DNA of 62,853 nucleotides, from positions 1 through 62,853 of the forward strand of contig JADGNQ010000017.1 in assembly GCA_017883385.1 (NCBI GenBank). Reading direction: 5' to 3'. The translations under genes and the position numbers were made by a program. The DNA is from Candidatus Sulfotelmatobacter sp. GTDB lineage: Bacteria; Acidobacteriota; Terriglobia; Terriglobales; Acidobacteriaceae. Of the stretch, positions 15,957 through 25,472 are shown piece by piece; position 1 is the first letter of the stretch; every line of letters starts with the position of its first letter. Under the pieces are notes generated by a model. The model searched no databases and was not told where the DNA came from. It saw nothing but the letters and a program-made list of their open reading frames with translations.

Positions 15957-16652
15957 ATGGATAAAGCTTTCGCCCTTGCCCCCTTTTCCACCCGCAAAGC
16001 CGCTGCCCGCACCGCGCTCGTTGGCATGGATGAACAGTCGCGCGCGCTCCTGACCGAAGGCTTTCGGCAATTTGGCATCGAAACCGTGGCCATGTCTGAG
16101 AACGCCGCGGAACGCCTGAAGAAGGAAAAGTTCGAAGCCTGCGTACTTACCCTGGGCGATGGTGCGGAATCCGTGATGGAAGCCGCCCGCTCCTCTCCCT
16201 CCAATAGCCGCTGCATCCTCTACGGCGTGGGAGGCAACGCGCAGGAAGCGATGCATTATTCCAAGTATGGGATCAATGCCATGTTCCACGCACCCCTGGA
16301 GCGGCCTGCCGCGCTCAAGTTGATCCGCGCCACGCGCATGCTGGTGCTGCATGAGTTCCGCCGCTACGTACGCATTCCGGTGATGACCGAGGTCTCCATT
16401 GTCGGCGACGGCCGGCGCGTCAGCGCGAGCAGCATTGAGATGAGCACAGGCGGCATGTCGGTCAAAAGTCACGAAGACTTTTCCATCGGGGTGAACGTCG
16501 AAATCTCGTTCTCGCTGATGACGTTGCCGCGCCTCAACGTTCGCGGGGTCGTCAGCTGGCGCAAACCCAAAGTTCTTGGCGTCCGCTTCGATCCCGCCGA
16601 TGACCGCCGCCAGAAGCTTAAGGTCTGGATCGATTCCTATCTCGAGAACTGA
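15957..16652 (+). CDS. PilZ domain protein with receiver-like N-terminus
   Basis: 231 residues. Residues about 20-125 look like a receiver-type fold without the phospho-acceptor signature (ALVGMDEQSRALLTEGF, then YGINAMFHAPLERPAAL). The C-terminal 105 residues form a PilZ domain: RRYVRIPV supplies the R-x3-R c-di-GMP motif and EMSTGGM the second motif, followed by VRGVVSWRK and GVRFD. It is therefore a likely c-di-GMP effector. The ATG at 15957 is chosen because residues upstream of it are not conserved-looking; an in-frame start 66 bases earlier exists. Confidence 0.82.
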   Translation: MDKAFALAPFSTRKAAARTALVGMDEQSRALLTEGFRQFGIETVAMSENAAERLKKEKFEACVLTLGDGAESVMEAARSSPSNSRCILYGVGGNAQEAMHYSKYGINAMFHAPLERPAALKLIRATRMLVLHEFRRYVRIPVMTEVSIVGDGRRVSASSIEMSTGGMSVKSHEDFSIGVNVEISFSLMTLPRLNVRGVVSWRKPKVLGVRFDPADDRRQKLKVWIDSYLEN

Positions 16653-16833
16653 CGGCTGCGGCTCCGCTGTGAGACGAGCCAAAGCACTCACCACCGAGCA
16701 CGCAGAGGCCGCCCAGAAGAGCGATTCCTGCAATTCTTCCCTGCGATCTCGGCGTTGTCGACGATAGGTCTTAGGCGTTGATCAAACAACGCAGCTGATC
16801 GCGGGCGATCTCTGTACCGCTAGAATAGGGTTC

Positions 16834-17610
16834 GTGCCCGATGCCAGCACACCCGAAGCGGTCGATGCCGCGCCTGCTAGCACTGGTCTCCGCCACTTCA
16901 GCCTGCGCCAGCGCATCGCGCTACGCATTATCAGCGCGGCGGGATACTGGTTCATCCGACTCATCGGCCCGACTCTGCGCGTGGCAGTCTCCTTCGAGGA
17001 CGGCGCGCAGGACAAACTGGACGTGCGTCCCCTGATCGCTTCCTTCTGGCACTCCTGCATCATTCCCTCCGCGTATATCTTCCGCAGCATGGGCATTCGG
17101 GTGATCACCAGCGCCAGTTATGACGGGGAATACATCGCGCGAATCATTCACAGGTTCGGCTTCGTCGCGGCGAGAGGATCAAGCAGCCGCAATGCCGTGC
17201 GCGCCCTGCTCGGCCTGCGCCGCGCGCTCGAAGAGGGCTGGACCGTGGCATTTACCCTGGATGGTCCGCGCGGACCGCGCCACAAAGTGAAGCCCGGTCC
17301 GGTCGCTCTCGGACGCTCCTCCGGGCTGGCTTTGACCACGTTCCACGCGGCGGTCGACAAAGCCTGGACGCTCAATAGCTGGGACCGCATGATGATTCCC
17401 CTGCCCTTCTCGCGTGTGCTGGTGCGGGTGGGCAAACTGATCCGGGTACCGGCAGAGGCGAGCGATGAAGACCTTGAGCGCTACACCGCCGAGTTGCAGG
17501 CGACGCTGGATCGCGTTTGCGAATTCAGCGAGGCAAATGTCAGTGACGTTGGGACGGAAGAGTTTCCGTTTTACAAGCGGGACAGGAAGACATTGCAGAC
17601 TTCAGATTGA
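16834..17610 (+). CDS. DUF374 lysophospholipid acyltransferase family protein
   Basis: 258-residue membrane-associated acyltransferase-like protein. A hydrophobic N-terminal helix (about 30-52) is followed by the DUF374 core: LIASFWHSCIIPSAYIFRS, containing the usual WH motif, ITSASYDGEYIARII, FGFVAARGSSSRNAVRAL and FTLDGPRGPRHKVKPGPV. The family is related to LpxL/PlsC-type enzymes and probably acylates a lipid A or other lipid precursor. It starts with GTG. It is convergent with the next gene across a spacer of degenerate ATCTAAAATCTAAGATC-type repeats. Confidence 0.85.
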   Translation: MPDASTPEAVDAAPASTGLRHFSLRQRIALRIISAAGYWFIRLIGPTLRVAVSFEDGAQDKLDVRPLIASFWHSCIIPSAYIFRSMGIRVITSASYDGEYIARIIHRFGFVAARGSSSRNAVRALLGLRRALEEGWTVAFTLDGPRGPRHKVKPGPVALGRSSGLALTTFHAAVDKAWTLNSWDRMMIPLPFSRVLVRVGKLIRVPAEASDEDLERYTAELQATLDRVCEFSEANVSDVGTEEFPFYKRDRKTLQTSD

Positions 17611-17687
17611 TGACTGCAGAATGAAAACCGCGCGCCGGCAAGCATTGTTCAATCTAAAATCTAAGATCTGCAATCTGAGATTTGCTT
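17611..17687. repeat. Spacer of degenerate ATCT/GCAATCT word repeats
   Basis: The spacer between convergent genes contains repeated words such as TTCAATCTAAAATCTAAG and ATCTGCAATCTGAGATT. The same kind of sequence, including AAATCTGAAATCTGCAATC, fills 29920-30005. These look like slippage-derived low-complexity spacer repeats, not genes. Confidence 0.6.
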
Positions 17688-18305
17688 CTACTCGAGGCTT
17701 GAGCCGAGGTTCTGGTACTTGTATTTCTTGCCGTCCCAGAAGACGACCGAGGAGCTGTCTTCGCCCTCTCCTTTTTCTTCCATGTAAACGCCGAGGATCG
17801 TCTTTTTCTTCATCGCGAGTCTCTTCACAGTTAAAGTCTTGAAAGGCAGGTTGATGAGAAGGAACTTTGCTTTGGGCACCTCGGCCCGCCAGGCGTCCTT
17901 TTCGGCGCCGTGGATGATCAGTAGACTGACGCCGCGGCGATCGGGTTCGTCGGAGGCGAAGGTGGACGTGACCTTGATATCGCTGTACCCCAAGAAACTG
18001 TCGTAGGGGTCAGCGACGACGAAGCTGTATTCGTCCTTATCGGCCATCGGGTTCTTGCATTTCGCGGCGACGATGAGGTCGTCGACGCCGTCGCCATCAA
18101 GATCGGCGACGAACTGCGGCGGTCCGGCCAGCAGCGAACAGTTGTCGCCGAATTGCTTATGGATCAGTTCGTCGGTGACTGCGGGCGATGGAGCCTTCGC
18201 ATGGGCCGGCGGCGGAGGCGGCTGCTTCTTCGACTGAGTGGCGGCAACGGTCACGATCATCAGTGCCGCGAAAACCGGGAGGAGGAAAAATCTGCTGAAC
18301 GACAT
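17688..18305 (-). CDS. Exported hypothetical protein with a calcium-loop-like motif
   Basis: 205 residues, not recognised by name. An N-terminal signal peptide (FFLLPVFAALMIVTVAA) precedes a Pro/Lys-rich linker. The middle holds VADLDGDGVDDLIVAAKC, which matches the FG-GAP/dockerin-like Asp-rich calcium loop (D-x-D-G-D-G-x-x-D). The rest is a beta-rich domain without repeats. Only one such loop is present, so it is not a full beta-propeller. It is probably periplasmic or surface-exposed; function unknown. Confidence 0.72.
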   Translation of the reverse strand: MSFSRFFLLPVFAALMIVTVAATQSKKQPPPPPAHAKAPSPAVTDELIHKQFGDNCSLLAGPPQFVADLDGDGVDDLIVAAKCKNPMADKDEYSFVVADPYDSFLGYSDIKVTSTFASDEPDRRGVSLLIIHGAEKDAWRAEVPKAKFLLINLPFKTLTVKRLAMKKKTILGVYMEEKGEGEDSSSVVFWDGKKYKYQNLGSSLE

Positions 18306-18369
18306 CCTTTTACTCTAGCCCGGTTTTGTGCTGGCGGGTAGGGACTGACTAGTGACGGAGGTAACGGAC

Positions 18370-19371
18370 CTATCTGCGGAAGTGCTCCCAGCCGCGGGGT
18401 TGGAGTTCATCGGCGACGCCCTTGGAGTTGCGAAGGAGAATCGTTCGTAAGCGGGTGATGTGGCCGATATGGGTCAACGCGATTCCGGCCATTCGCGCCG
18501 GGATGCGCTTGCCTGGCCGGGCCGTGAAGAGGAGTTCGTAGTCCTCGCCACCGTGCAGGGCCAGGTCAAGATCGACTTCGCGGGCTGGCTTGCCGACGCT
18601 CGCCCGGGGAACAAGATTGGCATCGAGTTCGGCGCCGACTCCGCTCTCCTCACAAATGTGGGCCAGATCGGTGGACAGGCCATCGCTGGTGTCGATCATG
18701 GCTGAGGCCATGCCCTTCTCCCGGAGAATGCGGCCAAGTTCGATCCGTGGTTCCGGATAGAAGTGGCGAGGATAGTCGCGGGGATTCAGCTTCTTCTTGG
18801 GCCTGCTTCGCATTTGCAGGACGGCGGCGGCCGAGCCACCAAGTTCTCCGCTGACGAAGACGCGGTCGCCGGGCCGGGCGCCAGAGCGCAGTACGCCCTT
18901 GCCCTTGGGTACGGTGCCGACGACGATGATGTCGGCGAGAATTCCGTCGGGCGATTCGGCGGTGTCACCACCGGCCAGAGTGGCGCCATGTTTTTCAGCC
19001 AGGCTGATCAGGCTCCGAGCGAAGCGACCGACCCAGGATTGGGACAGGTCCCGGGGCAGGGCAAGAGAGAGGAAGGCAGCGACCGGCTCACCGCCCATGG
19101 CGGCGATGTCACTCAGCCCGCGAGCCAGGCAACGATGGCCGACCGATTCGGCAGGATGCCAGTCGCGGCGGAAGTGGATGCCTTCCAGGCTGAAGTCGGT
19201 CGTGACCAGGGATTCGTGTCCCGGCAGCAATCGCAGCACGGCGCAGTCGTCTCCGATTCCGGTGAGGATGGCAGTCCGTGTGGGGCGGACACTCCTGTCC
19301 GCCAGCTTTCGCCGATCAGGTCTCGCGATGCGGCGAATCTGGGCGATCAGCGCTTTTTCGGGAAGCGGCAC
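18370..19371 (-). CDS. thiL: Thiamine-monophosphate kinase with palindromic insert near the N-terminus
   Basis: Phosphorylates thiamine monophosphate to the diphosphate cofactor. Landmarks: GIGDDCAVL (Mg/ATP site), TDFSLEGIHF, LSDIAAMGG, LAGGDTAESPDG, IDTSDGLSTDLAHI and LHGGEDYELLF. The GTG at 19371 is chosen because GGAGG sits five bases upstream, giving 333 residues; a longer reading to 19464 adds 31 unconserved residues. Between IARPDRR and the GIGDD motif the protein has about 12 extra residues (KLADRSVRPTRT), encoded by a palindromic repeat of family B. Otherwise intact. Confidence 0.93.
   Translation of the reverse strand: MPLPEKALIAQIRRIARPDRRKLADRSVRPTRTAILTGIGDDCAVLRLLPGHESLVTTDFSLEGIHFRRDWHPAESVGHRCLARGLSDIAAMGGEPVAAFLSLALPRDLSQSWVGRFARSLISLAEKHGATLAGGDTAESPDGILADIIVVGTVPKGKGVLRSGARPGDRVFVSGELGGSAAAVLQMRSRPKKKLNPRDYPRHFYPEPRIELGRILREKGMASAMIDTSDGLSTDLAHICEESGVGAELDANLVPRASVGKPAREVDLDLALHGGEDYELLFTARPGKRIPARMAGIALTHIGHITRLRTILLRNSKGVADELQPRGWEHFRR
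19277..19310 (-). repeat. Palindromic repeat (family B) inside thiL
   Basis: Plus-strand GTGTGGGGCGGACA-CTCC-TGTCCGCC, with perfect 8-base arms GGCGGACA and TGTCCGCC (19284-19303), preceded by the same GTGTGGGG edge seen in the other family members. It lies in frame near codons 21-32 of thiL. Confidence 0.7.
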
Positions 19372-19841
19372 AGCGCCTCCACTATAGCGGACGTCGTCTA
19401 TCGGATGCCGGGCTCCCGACGGAGGGTGCAAAACCAGCAGTCGCCCGATCAGTATGTCGGGCATTGACCATACGCGAGCTGGTACGAGTCGGACCCTCCA
19501 AGTGCTGGTAATCCGTCCTATGGTGACCCCCGGTTACCCCGTCTTCGGTAACGGTGCAATGGCCTTACGCGTCGTTGACAGGGGGAACCCAGTTTGTTAC
19601 CGTTAACCAGTCATTCACAAAACCTTTGGCCGAGCTAAGTTCTGCAAGCGGTTGGAATTGCAGGCGAGTACAAAATTTCAGGCTCAGGTCGCAGTTCTGG
19701 TAGGTGTAGGGCACGAGAGAGTTTCCATTCCCAAGATGGGAGCGTAGCCCGAAAAAGTCAGGTCGTCGAACAGGCATTCTGCAACTTCGGAAACTGTGCC
19801 TGGAGTTCCGGACCTGATGCTTCAAAACTTATAGGAGCGAT
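19372..19841. other. 470-base leader region upstream of the M23 peptidase, possible structured RNA
   Basis: No gene is visible. It contains several potential stems, for example GGTTACC-CCGTCTTC-GGTAAC near 19530. The stretch GTAGGGC ... GTAGCCCGAAAAAGTCAGG ... CAGGC (about 19705-19785) and an upstream GGGGGAACCCA (19580s) loosely recall parts of the ydaO (c-di-AMP) riboswitch, which often controls cell-wall hydrolases. The GGGGTGAA block of that class is missing, so this is only a weak candidate. Confidence 0.2.
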
Positions 19842-20753
19842 TTGCAAAAACGCTTTTACATCCTTTTTGTGGCGCGCGGGGACGACGGGCAGTTGCGCAA
19901 AATTTCCATCCCTGTGCATTACCTCTACGTATTCGTCGTAGGGGCCGCAATTGGATTTCTCAGCCTGACCGGAATTGCCAGCTCTTATACCCGCATGTTG
20001 CTGAAGGTCTCCCGCTACAACCAATTGCGGACGGAAAAAGATCAGCTCAAGAACAACTACTCTCGCCTGGAGCAGGTGGCCAAGGAGCGGGACGTACAGG
20101 TGGCTTCCCTGGGTTCGATTGCCGGGGAAGTTTCGGCGCTGTATGGCTTGAAAGCGCAGCCCACCTTGGTCACGGCGACCTCAGAGCAGGTTCAGGCCGC
20201 TGAAGTAAGTTCTTCGCTGGATCAGTTGCACGCCCTACGGACTTCAGCCCTGACCGGTGCGACCATGGTCGGCCTGACGATGGGCTTGACCCGCAATGCA
20301 ACGACTGCAGACTGGTTCAAGGCAAACTCGGCGCCCAACCTATGGCCGGTGGAAGGCCAGGTGACGGGCAGCTTCGGGGAGCGGATCGATCCGTTCAACG
20401 GAGAAGGCGCGTTCCACAGCGGCGTCGATATTGGCAGCAACTACGGGCATCCGATCATTGCGCCAGCCGACGGAGTCGTGACGTTTACCGACCTTCTGGG
20501 CGGCTACGGTAAGGCGATTATGATCGATCACGGCCACGGGATCAGCACCCGCTACGGGCACCTTTCGGGCTTCGCGGTCACGGCAGGGCAGGCGGTCCAC
20601 CGCGGCGACCTGATCGGCTATGTGGGGGAGAGCGGGCGTTCGACCGGTCCGCATCTTCACTATGAAGTCCGCATCAACGATACTCCAGTAAATCCTTACA
20701 AGTACCTCCGCATGACCGTCGCGCACAATGGCGGCTTCACTTCAGGAAGCTAG
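19842..20753 (+). CDS. M23 family metallopeptidase (murein endopeptidase-like)
   Basis: 303 residues, starting with TTG behind AGGAGCGA. A short cytoplasmic tail and one membrane anchor (about 24-48) are followed by a coiled coil (about 60-90) and a C-terminal peptidase_M23 domain: FGERIDPFNGEGAFHSGVDI carries the zinc His and Asp, and GPHLHYEV the HxH motif. Such proteins cut peptide cross-links in peptidoglycan or activate amidases. The TTG start is preferred because no ATG or GTG precedes the membrane anchor in a suitable place. Confidence 0.9.
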   Translation: MQKRFYILFVARGDDGQLRKISIPVHYLYVFVVGAAIGFLSLTGIASSYTRMLLKVSRYNQLRTEKDQLKNNYSRLEQVAKERDVQVASLGSIAGEVSALYGLKAQPTLVTATSEQVQAAEVSSSLDQLHALRTSALTGATMVGLTMGLTRNATTADWFKANSAPNLWPVEGQVTGSFGERIDPFNGEGAFHSGVDIGSNYGHPIIAPADGVVTFTDLLGGYGKAIMIDHGHGISTRYGHLSGFAVTAGQAVHRGDLIGYVGESGRSTGPHLHYEVRINDTPVNPYKYLRMTVAHNGGFTSGS

Positions 20754-20799
20754 AAGCCCAGCCTCTCAGCTCTCAGCCATCAGCCATGTAAATCTGGTG

Positions 20800-20844
20800 C
20801 CCCATTCTTGCCGCGTCCTTTTGCGGCAAGAGTGGGGATTTTTT
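20800..20844 (+). terminator. Hairpin with T-run between convergent genes; member of a repeat family
   Basis: Arms CCCCATTCTTGCCGC and GCGGCAAGAGTGGGG pair fully with one G-U, with loop GTCCTTTT, then ATTTTTT. It can terminate the M23 transcript. A second hairpin with identical outer bases and loop but a different inner stem is at 61816-61856. It is flanked by AGCTCTCAGCC / GAGAGCTGACAGCTGACGG word repeats. Confidence 0.7.
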
Positions 20845-20879
20845 GAGGCGATGCCCGATTGAGAGCTGACAGCTGACGG

Positions 20880-23525
20880 CTACGGCAGCTGCAGGTCCAG
20901 AGCGTAGATTTCGTGCGAGCTGACGTCGCGCACCGCGAGGACGCTTCCGTCTGGCGCCACACCCGACCAAGTTCCCCAGACGCCGGCGAAACGATGCAGA
21001 TCATTCCAGGAAAGAAAACGCTGGGAGCGGGTCTCGCCAAGCTTAAGCCACTGCATCGACGGCTCGGCTCCGAAGAAGCGCTCCACGTATATCGACTTGC
21101 TGTCTCTGGCCCAGACCGGATAGCCGACGGTCCCATCTTCGACGCCAAGCCAGTCTGACCACCGTCCAGTAGAGAAATCGAACAACATCAGTTTCTTCGA
21201 ATCCGTCGAGAGCGCGGCCAGGAAGCGGCCATCGGGGGACCAGCGCGGGCTGAACATGCCATGGGAGCCGGGAAGACTGGATACTTGATGAGTCGCGAGA
21301 TCAAAGGTCTGGATCTCAAGCTCTCCCAAGTCCATGCCGTAGGAGGGACGCCCAAAAGCGATCCGCTGGCCGTCAGGCGACCAGGTGGCGTCGGATTCCT
21401 GTCTGTCCTGCGGAAGGATCTCCTGCGGCGTGCCTCCCTGGGGGGAAATCAGGTAGATCTTCCAGGGCTTGCCAACCTGCGTGCCCACGAAAGCGATCTG
21501 CTGGCCGTCGGGGGACCAGCGTGGCAACGTAGCGTAGGTGGGCCAGTAGGTCAGCTGCATCCTTTGGGAACCATCGGTTCGAGCCCGCCAGAGAGTGAGT
21601 TCCGGATAACTGACGTAGACAATCCACTGTCCGTCGGGTGAGAAGTCTGCCTCGCCTGCGGAAACGCCGGCCAAATAAGGAACAAACTGGCGCAAGCGCG
21701 AATCGTAGCGGACCAGTTCGCCCTGCAGGAGCTCGCCGTTGGTAAAGAGCCGAGTGCTATCAGGGCTGGAGACGGGGTTCTTATACCACAGTGGCCCAGT
21801 CGTGAGCCGAACAGGTTCGGCTCTGCCGGAAAACCGGTATCGAGCCTCGCGCACCGCCCACAGATCGAGCGAGCCTGCAGTAGGCTGGACTTCAAAGATG
21901 TAGTAGCGGCCGTCGCTCGTCCAGTCGCCGCAGCAGAGCATGGCATCCGGTTCCCAGGCGGGAAACACCGGGTGCAGGTTCGACCCGTCGGTCTGCATCT
22001 CCCATAGCGACGAAATGTTTTTGCCCGGAGGTTTTAGGGTCATGCGCAGTTTTCGGCCGTCGGGCGAAAATCGGACATTGGTGGGAATGTCGGAAAAGCT
22101 CTTGATTTTCCGAGCGTGGCTGCCATCAGGGTCGGCGATAAAAAGGTCGAGGCCATTCACGAACGCGAGCTGGCGATCGTCTCGCGACCACACCGCCTCG
22201 CTGCCTACGATGTCGTCGAGGCGGCGGAGAGAACCAGCGGGTGGAGGGAAAGTCCAGAAAGGCGAAGGTGCTCCCCCCTCGAACCCTGAGACCAGCAGGG
22301 CTGAGTGGTCCGAACTGACGCTGAAGAGATTGACGTTCTGCAACGGCACGGGGATGGGGAAGGTATCGCCTCCAGAAGCAGATACTTGGGCCAGCACCAT
22401 GTGTCCGCCGGAAAACTCGGGGAAGTAGATTCGCGAGCCATCCGTGACGAGCTGTCCCTTGAAGAGGCCGTCGCGCGTGATCTGTTTTAGTCCCACAACC
22501 TTCGGTGGAGAATTGGGAAGCAGAAGCCAGCCCAGGGCCGCAATGACAATGACCAGGAGGAGCGCAGCCGCGGCGACGGACACGGGCCACTTTTTTGTTT
22601 GCCGCGGCCGAACTGCAGTCCGCGAGGCGCTGCCTTCGACCGCAAGAATCTTGTCGGAGTCCGTGTCGCGCTTCAGGCGTTTCAAGTCGGCGCGAAGTTC
22701 GGAGGCGCTCTGATAGCGGACATCGCGATCCTTCTCCAACGCCGCGTTGATAATTCGCTCACATTCAGGCGGTAGGGCGGGATTGAAGCGCACCGGGGGG
22801 AGCGGCAGTCTGTGCAGAATCGAATCAAAGATGGCAGCCGAGGTGTTCCCGGAAAAGGGCAGTGTGCCGGTGGCCATCTCGTAGAGCACGGCACCGAACG
22901 AGAACAAGTCGGTGCGAGGATCGAGTTCCTTTCCCAGGGCCTGCTCCGGCGACATGTAGGCGACGGTTCCGAGCGTGGTGCCCGGGCTGGTGAGATTGCT
23001 GTCACTGGCCGTCGTGGCCGCTCCCATGGGCACCGGCAGGTTCAACTTCGCGAGGCCGAAATCGAGTAGTTTGGCGTGACCGCGGTCGGTGACGAAGATG
23101 TTGCCCGGCTTGATGTCACGGTGCACAATGCCGCGGGCGTGCGCGGCGTCGAGCGCATCGGCGATTTCGATGGCGAGGTCCAGCAGGCGTTCAAAGTCAA
23201 GCGGCGCGCCACGGAGCAACTCGCGCAGGGAACGACCTTCGAGGCATTCCATCGCGATGAAAGGATTGCCTTCCTGTTCTCCCACCTCGTAAATGGTGCA
23301 GATATTGGGATGGTTCAGGGCTGACGCAGCGCGCGCCTCGCGGCGGAACCTCTCGTATGCCTGGGAATCGCGCGCGAGGTCGTCAGAGAGAAACTTAAGG
23401 GCAACAAAGCGGCCGAGTTCGAGGTCTTCCGCTCGGTAGACCACGCTCATCCCGCCGCTGCCGAGACGCTCCAGGACCCGGTAGTGGGAGATCGACTGGC
23501 CCGTGATCGCGTGCAGCGTAGACAC
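20880..23525 (-). CDS. Ser/Thr protein kinase with C-terminal TolB-like beta-propeller
   Basis: 881 residues. Kinase domain about 14-285: glycine loop [10 protein letters not shown], Lys44 in VALKF, catalytic HRDIKPGN (Asp137), DFG at 155-157, and the APE-equivalent MSPEQ. One membrane helix lies at about 313-336, so the kinase is cytosolic. The outer 540 residues contain repeated SPDG(Q/R)-type blades ([38 protein letters not shown]), a TolB/WD40-like propeller likely sensing an extracytoplasmic signal. This PknB-propeller layout is common in Acidobacteriota. It is divergent from a second kinase across about 295 bases. Confidence 0.92.
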   Translation of the reverse strand: MSTLHAITGQSISHYRVLERLGSGGMSVVYRAEDLELGRFVALKFLSDDLARDSQAYERFRREARAASALNHPNICTIYEVGEQEGNPFIAMECLEGRSLRELLRGAPLDFERLLDLAIEIADALDAAHARGIVHRDIKPGNIFVTDRGHAKLLDFGLAKLNLPVPMGAATTASDSNLTSPGTTLGTVAYMSPEQALGKELDPRTDLFSFGAVLYEMATGTLPFSGNTSAAIFDSILHRLPLPPVRFNPALPPECERIINAALEKDRDVRYQSASELRADLKRLKRDTDSDKILAVEGSASRTAVRPRQTKKWPVSVAAAALLLVIVIAALGWLLLPNSPPKVVGLKQITRDGLFKGQLVTDGSRIYFPEFSGGHMVLAQVSASGGDTFPIPVPLQNVNLFSVSSDHSALLVSGFEGGAPSPFWTFPPPAGSLRRLDDIVGSEAVWSRDDRQLAFVNGLDLFIADPDGSHARKIKSFSDIPTNVRFSPDGRKLRMTLKPPGKNISSLWEMQTDGSNLHPVFPAWEPDAMLCCGDWTSDGRYYIFEVQPTAGSLDLWAVREARYRFSGRAEPVRLTTGPLWYKNPVSSPDSTRLFTNGELLQGELVRYDSRLRQFVPYLAGVSAGEADFSPDGQWIVYVSYPELTLWRARTDGSQRMQLTYWPTYATLPRWSPDGQQIAFVGTQVGKPWKIYLISPQGGTPQEILPQDRQESDATWSPDGQRIAFGRPSYGMDLGELEIQTFDLATHQVSSLPGSHGMFSPRWSPDGRFLAALSTDSKKLMLFDFSTGRWSDWLGVEDGTVGYPVWARDSKSIYVERFFGAEPSMQWLKLGETRSQRFLSWNDLHRFAGVWGTWSGVAPDGSVLAVRDVSSHEIYALDLQLP

Positions 23526-23819
23526 AGATGCGACACCCCGTTGAAATGTTACAAACCGGTACCGGGAGGGGAAGTGCCCAGAGTCACAGGAGGCCGTGAT
23601 TCCAGCAGCACTGGACGGGCATAGGAGCTACGGTCGTGCCACCCAGAAAGGGCATGTTTTTCGTTTGGAAAACGCATAACGGTGGAGTTACCGGGGTAAT
23701 GATGCGAGCCACACAGAGTGCCGGATCACGGTACTGGCGGCGCTAACATAGAGGGAATCCCTCCCCGGCCAGGAATGCGTGCCAGGCTCCGTCCGCTGCA
23801 GGTAGGTAAGGTCTACACG
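23526..23819. promoter_or_regulatory. Divergent intergenic region between two Ser/Thr kinase genes
   Basis: About 294 bases that should hold both promoters. I see imperfect inverted segments, TGCCC-x5-GTCAC ... GTGAT ... GGGCA (23576-23621), and ATGTTTTTCGTTTGGAAAACGCAT-like symmetry near 23653-23680, which could be operators. No confident -35/-10 pair was identified. Confidence 0.3.
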
Positions 23820-25472
23820 ATGGAAAATTCCGAGAGCAAACGGTTCGGCCGTTACGAGATCATCGGTGAGTTGGGCCGCGGCGCCATGGGCGTTGTGTAT
23901 AAGGCCCGCGATCCGCAGATCGACCGCATCGTGGCGCTGAAGACGGTACCGCTGCGCGGGCATGAGCCCGATGCAGAAACCGAATACCGCATGCGCTTTC
24001 TGAACGAGGCGAAGGCGGCCGGACGGTTGCACCATCCGGGAATCGTCGCGGTGTTTGACGTGGGCGAGGAACCGGAAAATCGCGACCCCTACATCGTGCT
24101 GGAGTATGTTGCGGGAGAAGCGCTGAACCGCAAGCTGGCGCGCGAGAAGAAGCTTCCGCTGACCCAAGCGTTGCAATTCGCCGCAGAGATTGCCGAGGCG
24201 CTGGACTACGCACATGCGCAGGGCGTAATTCATCGCGACATTAAGCCCGGTAACATCCTGATCACGCAAGACGGCCACCCCAAGATCGCAGACTTTGGCA
24301 TTGCCAAGCTGAATCTGGCGCACTTCACGCTGCCGGGCAAGGTTTTGGGAACGCCGGCCTACATGGCGCCGGAGCAACTCGCCGGCGAGGGCGCGGATGG
24401 GCGCTCGGATTTGTTCTCGCTGGGTGTCATCCTGTATGCCATGGTCACGGGGCACTCTCCGTTCCAGGGAGACAGCGCGACCACGGTGTGCTTCAAGGTG
24501 GCCAACCGGGAGCCCCTGCCGGCAAGCGCGCTGGACTTGAACTTGCCAATTGAGTTGGATGCGGTAATCGCGCGGGCGATGGCCAAGGATCCCAAGGATC
24601 GCTACCCACGTGGGTCGGAATTCGCCGAGGACGTGCGACAACTGCTAGCGCTGCGTCAGCCAAGCCCGACTACTACTTCTTTCGCGGCGATTTCGGGCAC
24701 AACGACGCGCAAAGCGGCACAGGGTCAGAGCTTGAACAGGCGTCCAGCGGTGGGACTGACTTATGCAGCGAAACTCGTCCGGGCTGCGATTCTGAAAACG
24801 CCGGTGAAAGACCTGATCCTTGGCGTAGCCACGGTGATCATGCTGGTGATTGTCGGGGTGCAGTCGAAACTACTGATCGGTGCACGCGAAGTAGCGGCGG
24901 AGCCCGGCCAGGCCAGCATGCAACAAATCCGTCCTGGTCAGATCAATACCAGCCCGGTTCAGGCGGCTGCAGGAACATCTGAGGTCGCGAAAGCCGTGAA
25001 CAGTTCGCCGACGAACTCAACAACCGCGACTAAGGCGGCGGTTCGAAAAGCCTCCGTGAAGGCGCGTCCGAAGGTCCCCGCGAAGGCCCCGGTGAAGGAA
25101 AGTGCAGCTCCCGCCCCACAACCGGCGAAGCCGGAGGTGGTGGTGTCGCTTTCCACGGTCGAGCTCTCGGTGCGGCACCAGTTCAAGGACGCGACTCTCT
25201 CCGTTTGGGTGGACGACAAGCTGGCTTTGACGCGTCCGCTGCACGGCGGAACGCAGAAGCGCCTGGTGGTGTTCAACGGGGTGCGCGGCATCGAATCGGA
25301 GACCCTCAAGGTGCCGTCAGGAAAACACACTCTTCGCTTCAAGGCGCAGTCCACCGATCAGACCGTCGACCTCTCCAAGACGATTTCACAGGACTTCATC
25401 GGGGGCGACGACCGGACGCTGCAAATCAGCTTCGACAAGCACAATACTTCCATGCATCTGGACTGGCAGTAG
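23820..25472 (+). CDS. Ser/Thr protein kinase with extracytoplasmic C-terminal domain
   Basis: 550 residues from the ATG at 23820 (AGGTAAGGT upstream). Kinase domain about 11-275: LGRGAMGVVYKARD, Lys41, HRDIKPGN (Asp140), DFG 158-160, TPAYMAPEQ. A membrane helix at about 331-348 is followed by an Ala/Lys/Pro-rich linker (about 360-430). The exported C-terminal domain is about 110 residues (VSLSTVELSVRHQFKDATLSV to HLDWQ), beta-rich, not recognised. The linker looks unstructured. It differs completely from its divergent neighbour outside the kinase domain, suggesting a different input. Confidence 0.92.
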   Translation: MENSESKRFGRYEIIGELGRGAMGVVYKARDPQIDRIVALKTVPLRGHEPDAETEYRMRFLNEAKAAGRLHHPGIVAVFDVGEEPENRDPYIVLEYVAGEALNRKLAREKKLPLTQALQFAAEIAEALDYAHAQGVIHRDIKPGNILITQDGHPKIADFGIAKLNLAHFTLPGKVLGTPAYMAPEQLAGEGADGRSDLFSLGVILYAMVTGHSPFQGDSATTVCFKVANREPLPASALDLNLPIELDAVIARAMAKDPKDRYPRGSEFAEDVRQLLALRQPSPTTTSFAAISGTTTRKAAQGQSLNRRPAVGLTYAAKLVRAAILKTPVKDLILGVATVIMLVIVGVQSKLLIGAREVAAEPGQASMQQIRPGQINTSPVQAAAGTSEVAKAVNSSPTNSTTATKAAVRKASVKARPKVPAKAPVKESAAPAPQPAKPEVVVSLSTVELSVRHQFKDATLSVWVDDKLALTRPLHGGTQKRLVVFNGVRGIESETLKVPSGKHTLRFKAQSTDQTVDLSKTISQDFIGGDDRTLQISFDKHNTSMHLDWQ

